NCBI GenBank assembly: GCA_028707375.1
Contig: JAQWCB010000017.1
Location: forward strand, 1 to 11,304
DNA: 11,304 nt
Source of the DNA: Bacilli bacterium
GTDB taxonomy: Bacteria > Bacillota_I > Bacilli_A > RFN20 > CAG-288
Direction of reading: 5' to 3'
Positions 7,035-11,304 of the stretch are shown here, piece by piece. The notes beneath the pieces were generated by a model, which was not told the origin of the DNA, did no database searches, and was given only the letters and a program-made list of their open reading frames with translations. The position numbers were made by a program, and so were the translations under genes. Position 1 is the stretch's first letter, and each line of letters opens with the position of its first letter.

Positions 7035-10000
7035 TATTCTTTAATTTTATTTTTTAATATTCTTAATAAGGTACAAACATCCAAATTATCATCCCCAGAC
7101 AAAACCTCATTTATTTTGATTTCTAAATCAGCTGTTTTATCTTTTTGGCCTTCCGGCAAGATATAAGACTGGGGTTTGATTGTACCCTTCGTTGATACTA
7201 ACTCAAAACTATATATTTCTGAGTTTGAATTATTTTTAGAAAGCTTTGAAATGTCAATAAATTTTGTAAGGGTAAGGAGTAAATACTTAATTGATTCAAT
7301 TAGTAACGAAACCTCATTATCCTTTACAGAAACGAGTGGTTTGTTTAATGACACAAAACAAATCGATTCATACCAAAGTGTTTTATCAGATTGCTTCATT
7401 AGCAACCGATTAAGAAATTGTTTTTGCTTATTTGAAAGTATATTTATTTGAACACTCTTGAAGCGATTATTTATTTCAATTTTATATTCGCTATATGTCT
7501 GTGATTGTAATCCTAATACATCAATAACATTATCCTCAACACGTTTTATCAGATTGGAATAACACGACCTTAATTCTCTAATTGCATCCCTAATTAAATT
7601 TTGATATTGTGTCATAAATTCTTGGTTAGTTGCCAAAGAATTATTCTTGAACCCGAAAACGGCAGGCAAATCTTCAAAGAATGTTTTTTCAGGGTCTTTT
7701 GCTTTTGCTAATATATTCCTAAACTTTGCCGTATTAGGATTATCAAAATTTTGCGTGTTTTTTGCAAATTCATTCAGATTGTTGTAGAATACCAAAAAGG
7801 GTTTTATTGTTTCTAAAAAATTATCTTGTGTGATTAATCCCTCATCATTAAGGTTTATAAAATTTCTATATTGATTAAAAAATTCGATCTTTACGCCTTC
7901 AATCGCAAATGCTTTAAGTTTAAACTCATTGGGCGATTTTTGCAATAAATCAAGGACCTCTCGATTGAGATAAGGAATATATACATCATCACTATTATAC
8001 AAGGAATAATCTTGTTTTTTTATTATCAAGTATATTGGAATCCAAAAGTCCAAAAATCCCTGTTTGAGCTTAAATGGGGCTGACTTTAGTTTTTTTATTA
8101 AGACTCCAAGTTTTTGTTGTTTTTCAATAGATAATTTTAAAAAAGCTTCACATTCGTTCCACAAATCATTTATGGAATCAGTGTTTGGGTCTGTTAATGT
8201 GTATATTCCATTGTTCCCCCTATGGATGCCCGTATCTTTTAATAAGCTATAATAAATGGCCTTTTCAGGAGGAAATTTATCTTTTTCATAACCTAAGTCC
8301 TCCAAAATTACAAGGTTATCATCAATCAATCTATTTAATAATGATACACGGGCAAGCGAAATTGCGCTATTAACTTTTTGTTTATTAAACAATTCATTTT
8401 GAATAATAGGTGTAGCGTAATAAATATCATCGCATACAGTTGAAAGCAATTTATTAAAGTCTGCTTGAGAAGAAATCTTTACTTGCTCTCCTTTGTAATA
8501 CCATTCAACATTCGTTGAAAAAGACATTAAACTATAATTAATAGTTTTATTTAAAATATCTTTTTCATATATGATTAGATTTTGTATTTCTTTCTCAGCG
8601 ATTCTATCTTCTATTAAAACGTGGTTTTTTACATATTCAAGTTTTTGTATTTCATATAGATGCTCAATAATCTGAGTTACATTATTATAATAAACATATA
8701 AAACAGCATTAGAACAATTCTTAGAAGCTTCAATCAATTGTGTTTTTTTATCAGGTTCATCTATAAAAACAATATTGATATAACCATCAATATCATCGGC
8801 AAAGGCTGGGGGGATTGGCTCATTTGAAAGTTTATACTCAAAAAAACGGGGCGTTCCTGTTTTATAATAAGATGCGTTTGCTTGTACTACCTTAAAATCA
8901 AAATAGGTATTTAAATCATCTATAATCTCTTTAGGGCGTGGTATCTGCCCAGTTGCTTTATAAAGTTCGTCTTCTATATTAATATCTGTACCCTCAAAAA
9001 TGATATATTGAGATTTATATTTCGCAAAACGAATAATTTTGAATACAACAAGCTTATCTATAACTATTTGTGGATCATCAATATCTAAGGCAAGTTCTAT
9101 GTATTGGCATAATTCATTTTCTTCTAATTTTATAGAATTACCAAATAAATTGCAAAGTCCTATTATTTTTACAATCTTACTTGCATTCTCGACTTCTTCA
9201 ACATCAAAAAAACCTTCAACACGTTCTAATGCAACACGTATAGCACGCCAATTCGCAGAATCAGAATTAACTTCTGATAAATATGAATAAAAGTTATATG
9301 TTATATAGTCGTAAACATCTGACAGATTGTATGTTTTATTTTCACCTGGCTTAAAATTAGCAATTGAATTATCATCGTTAGAATTTAAAAATGAAAATAA
9401 AGAACGTTCATTTTGTCCATAACGTTGAATTGACTGTGTTAACACAACTGCTGAAAAAATATCCATTGGATATAATTTCTTAGCAGTATTAATGCTGAAA
9501 TCCTTGTGAATAAAGTTTGTATCTATTGCAAGTTTAAAAAGTCTGTCAAAATTAGTTATGGAAGTTATCTTTGTATTTGAATTTTCTATTTGTGAAGCAG
9601 CTAAATGCAAAAGTTGCTCAACCGGTTCACTGAAAACAATTTCTTTAAAACGCCCTTTGACTTTTTCCCATTCGTTTCGTTGTTCTTTATTTAATTTTTT
9701 GGAATATGCAACAAAATTTTGGTGTAAAGTTGTAATTAAGATTATATTATCGTTTTTTTGATGATTAACAAACTCACCTAATTGTTGCAAAAAATATAAT
9801 TCTTTTTCAGGATTATTATTGGCTGCGTGTTCAAGGACTTTACCAAATTCATCAATTACAAGAAGCAAAAATTCATTTTTTTCTTTGAACTTTTTCAATT
9901 TTTGTTCTAAACGTAAGAATACGTCTTTATAATTAATATTGTCACATTCTAAATTTTCACTCAGTAAATTTGAAAGGGAATTATAATCACCAACAATATT

Positions 10001-10261
10001 GATACAGTGAAACTTCTTATAATCATTAAATTGCCTCTTATTTTCAAATAATACCTTATCCTTTAGTAATAAATCCCTTTCAAGTGCCACTAAAAAACTT
10101 GATTTACCTGTACCGTAAGTGCCAACTAAAGTAAAACTATGAATTCCAGAATGGTAATCAGCAAGCAAACTGCCTAATACTCTACGAGTATTTGAGGTTA
10201 CAATATAATGAAAATCATCATATTGTACATTGTTTATATTTGTGGATAGCGAAAACATCAT
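7034..10261 (-). CDS. sspC: SspC: large P-loop ATPase of the Ssp phosphorothioation machinery
   Basis: The 1075-residue protein carries an ATPase domain at its N-terminus. Walker A is GTYGTGKSS at 47-55, Walker B is LLLVIDEFGK at 132-141, and a sensor-like strand IILITTLHQNF lies at 173-183. WEKVKGRF at 198-205 may supply an arginine finger. The remaining 850 or so residues hold no motif I recognise; they are mixed helical and charged, with repeated short beta-rich stretches, and end near ICTLLRILKNK-like sequence. SspC is known as the ATPase of the SspABCD modification complex, working with the SspB nickase and SspD. Identification rests on this ATPase lying between a DUF4007 gene and an SspD-type gene, plus its size. 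Two ATG codons stand in tandem at the start; the first overlaps the sspB stop by one base (TAATG). BREX-type BrxC ATPases are the main alternative, but no other BREX gene is present. Confidence 0.88.
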   Translation of the reverse strand: MMFSLSTNINNVQYDDFHYIVTSNTRRVLGSLLADYHSGIHSFTLVGTYGTGKSSFLVALERDLLLKDKVLFENKRQFNDYKKFHCINIVGDYNSLSNLLSENLECDNINYKDVFLRLEQKLKKFKEKNEFLLLVIDEFGKVLEHAANNNPEKELYFLQQLGEFVNHQKNDNIILITTLHQNFVAYSKKLNKEQRNEWEKVKGRFKEIVFSEPVEQLLHLAASQIENSNTKITSITNFDRLFKLAIDTNFIHKDFSINTAKKLYPMDIFSAVVLTQSIQRYGQNERSLFSFLNSNDDNSIANFKPGENKTYNLSDVYDYITYNFYSYLSEVNSDSANWRAIRVALERVEGFFDVEEVENASKIVKIIGLCNLFGNSIKLEENELCQYIELALDIDDPQIVIDKLVVFKIIRFAKYKSQYIIFEGTDINIEDELYKATGQIPRPKEIIDDLNTYFDFKVVQANASYYKTGTPRFFEYKLSNEPIPPAFADDIDGYINIVFIDEPDKKTQLIEASKNCSNAVLYVYYNNVTQIIEHLYEIQKLEYVKNHVLIEDRIAEKEIQNLIIYEKDILNKTINYSLMSFSTNVEWYYKGEQVKISSQADFNKLLSTVCDDIYYATPIIQNELFNKQKVNSAISLARVSLLNRLIDDNLVILEDLGYEKDKFPPEKAIYYSLLKDTGIHRGNNGIYTLTDPNTDSINDLWNECEAFLKLSIEKQQKLGVLIKKLKSAPFKLKQGFLDFWIPIYLIIKKQDYSLYNSDDVYIPYLNREVLDLLQKSPNEFKLKAFAIEGVKIEFFNQYRNFINLNDEGLITQDNFLETIKPFLVFYNNLNEFAKNTQNFDNPNTAKFRNILAKAKDPEKTFFEDLPAVFGFKNNSLATNQEFMTQYQNLIRDAIRELRSCYSNLIKRVEDNVIDVLGLQSQTYSEYKIEINNRFKSVQINILSNKQKQFLNRLLMKQSDKTLWYESICFVSLNKPLVSVKDNEVSLLIESIKYLLLTLTKFIDISKLSKNNSNSEIYSFELVSTKGTIKPQSYILPEGQKDKTADLEIKINEVLSGDDNLDVCTLLRILKNKIKE

Positions 10262-11112
10262 TATTTATTATAGTATTTATTAAGCATTTCTATTTTGTTT
10301 ATTTCTTTTATAAAAAACAGCTGTTTGATTCCACCATCATCAGTATACCTCAAAGATTCTGGATATTCTTCAACTAAGAATAATATGGTATCAATTAATT
10401 CTGTTTTTGTCATACAAAATATTAATGCTAAATCCATTAATTTATCAAATGAAACAATTTGATTCTGTTGCTTATCATCAATAATTGCATATAAAAATAT
10501 TTCTGGATTTATTCCATTTTTACCTTTTATATTAAAATAATAGTGCTTTTCAGTTTGCTTTAATAAATTTAAATCTAAAAGTAAAGCAGAATAATCCTCA
10601 TTAGATTTGCTTTGCTGCGGGGTAACATAATTTTGTAAGAGCACACCAATATCCCTTTTAACAGTATTCTCATTATAAAGATGCGCATAGTCAGTTTCGG
10701 CATTTTTGCGTTTTAGGAATAATTGTAATTGTTCTCGTGAAAATTCACCATTTTTTTCTTTATGAAAATCGACGAAGAATAATTTATAAATACTTGCTAA
10801 TTCAGTTTTTATCAGATAATAATGTAATAACCATAAGGTTCCCAAGTCTTCGACAAATGGGTCTTTCCCATTTGTGTTATTAAAGATATAATCTGCAATA
10901 GAGGTGACATTATTATCTACTACTAAACCGAATGCACGCATCCAAAAGCGAATAGAAGATACCATATTCTTACCTACACCTAATTCTATAACTGCTTCGG
11001 GAGCATTGAAATCCTTGTTTTTAGAAACAAAGTCATACCCCTTTTTAAGCCAAAGTGATTTACAATAAAAAGATTCGTGCCCTGAAAATGTGTATCGAGT
11101 TTTATTATCCAT
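10261..11112 (-). CDS. sspB: SspB: DUF4007 family DNA nickase of the Ssp phosphorothioation system
   Basis: The 283-residue protein has the DUF4007 hallmarks. FSGHESFYCKSLWLKKGYDF spans residues 9-28, with the His-Glu-Ser core at 12-14. ELGVGKNMVSSIRFWMRAFG (43-62) reads as a helix-turn-helix-like segment. GTLWLLHYYL (91-100) and NTVKRDIGVLLQNY (149-162) follow, and TDDGGIKQLFF (257-267) lies near the end. SspB is known as the DNA nickase that opens one strand so that sulfur can be placed, giving single-strand phosphorothioates. It is the first gene of the operon. The start is fixed by a lack of upstream ATG in frame before a stop, and no clear ribosome binding site precedes it; the leader is AAAATAAATATTA. 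No sspA-type cysteine desulfurase lies upstream in the window, so a host IscS-like enzyme or a distant sspA would be needed. The identification from the N-terminal signature is firm. Confidence 0.93.
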   Translation of the reverse strand: MDNKTRYTFSGHESFYCKSLWLKKGYDFVSKNKDFNAPEAVIELGVGKNMVSSIRFWMRAFGLVVDNNVTSIADYIFNNTNGKDPFVEDLGTLWLLHYYLIKTELASIYKLFFVDFHKEKNGEFSREQLQLFLKRKNAETDYAHLYNENTVKRDIGVLLQNYVTPQQSKSNEDYSALLLDLNLLKQTEKHYYFNIKGKNGINPEIFLYAIIDDKQQNQIVSFDKLMDLALIFCMTKTELIDTILFLVEEYPESLRYTDDGGIKQLFFIKEINKIEMLNKYYNK

Positions 11113-11230
11113 TAATATTTATTTTTAAACTTTTCCTCTTTTGCCATTCCAATGCTTTGTCAACAAGTTTTCTTGCCTTTTACAATGTTGATAATTCGGT
11201 TGGCAAACCAAAGGAATTAATAGTTCGTCT
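11113..11230 (-). other. Leader region upstream of sspB; expected site of the cassette promoter
   Basis: These 118 bases separate the end of the upstream gene from sspB, and any dedicated promoter should lie here. I find no clean Bacteroidota TAnnTTTG element with a spaced TTTG, and only an isolated TTGACA-like hexamer without a matching partner. No terminator hairpin is evident. Read in the frame of the upstream gene, the stretch is protein-like but contains a TAA, with NSFGLPTELSTL before it and KARKLVDKALEWQKRKS after it, which may be gene remnant. Confidence 0.4.
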
Positions 11231-11304
11231 TTATTCTTTTCTTTGAATCAATTGTTTCAATTCTTCTTCACTGGGCATATAAGTCATATACTGCGAAGCG
11301 AATA
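11231..11304 (-). CDS. C-terminal end of an upstream gene (runs off the right edge)
   Basis: The minus strand is open from the right edge to a TAA at 11231-11233, giving the last 23 residues of a protein: FASQYMTYMPSEEELK followed by QLIQRKE. The sequence is coding-like. The Y-x-x-Y-[ML]-P-[ST]-x-E-E-L pattern resembles, from memory, the ends of some PDDEXK nucleases of the YhcG/DUF1016 type and other defence-island proteins. This is too short to name a family. It has the same orientation as the phosphorothioation operon and lies 118 bases upstream of it. Confidence 0.5.
   Translation of the reverse strand, partial: FASQYMTYMPSEEELKQLIQRKE

Noticed and set aside
9039..9290. Plus-strand open frame of 83 codons opposite sspC, and similar frames at 7176-7451 and 2248-2514
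   Set aside because: They are antisense shadows rich in Ser, Phe and Leu, as expected opposite AT-rich coding sequence.
7034..11112. BREX system because of the large P-loop ATPase
   Set aside because: No PglX methyltransferase, PglZ phosphatase or BrxL is present, and the DUF4007 plus SspD pair fits Ssp.
11113..11230. TTGACA-like hexamer and TTTG motifs as the operon promoter
   Set aside because: No partner element at a proper distance was found in either the sigma-70 or the Bacteroidota pattern.

Overview
The window is AT-rich (roughly one third G+C by eye). All seven complete genes lie on the minus strand and are packed almost without gaps. Several are joined by TAATG or ATGA stop/start overlaps, and none has an obvious Shine-Dalgarno sequence. 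This style, together with the codon use, suggests a chromosome or genomic island of the Bacteroidota; that is an inference, since no taxonomic marker gene is present.

The core, read right to left from 11112 to 675, is a single operon-like DNA phosphorothioation (PT) defence cassette. The first three genes are the modification half of an Ssp-type, single-strand PT system: sspB (DUF4007 nickase), sspC (large P-loop ATPase) and sspD (PAPS-reductase-like ATP pyrophosphatase with an SGGKDS loop). No cysteine desulfurase (sspA) is visible, so sulfur would have to come from one encoded elsewhere. The next four genes look like the restriction half: a PLD-family nuclease domain fused to a superfamily 2 DEAH helicase, a 77-residue protein, an SMC/Rad50/DndD-like ATPase with a zinc-hook CxxC, and a 191-residue protein of unknown family. 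The arrangement matches the described sspBCD-sspFGH type of cassette, in which SspFGH damages unmodified DNA and blocks phage replication. Which of the four downstream genes carries which published letter cannot be settled from sequence alone, and there is no sspE-like (DUF262/DUF1524) gene here.

The flanks look like worn accessory DNA. On the left (1-660) are the 5' part of a small membrane-protein gene, a short gene broken by a one-base frameshift, and a ten-codon stub that reads like the first residues of an AlbA_2/Schlafen-type ATP-binding protein. On the right (11113-11304) is the last 23 codons of an upstream gene, followed by about 120 bases that continue in the same frame through two stop codons. 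The cassette therefore appears to sit between remnants of other genes, as expected in a defence island with high turnover.

As a working model, SspB nicks the DNA, SspC and SspD use ATP and sulfur to place PT on host DNA, and the helicase-nuclease and SMC pair attacks DNA that lacks the mark. The 77- and 191-residue proteins are the least understood parts. No RNA gene, CRISPR array, insertion sequence or convincing promoter or terminator was seen.
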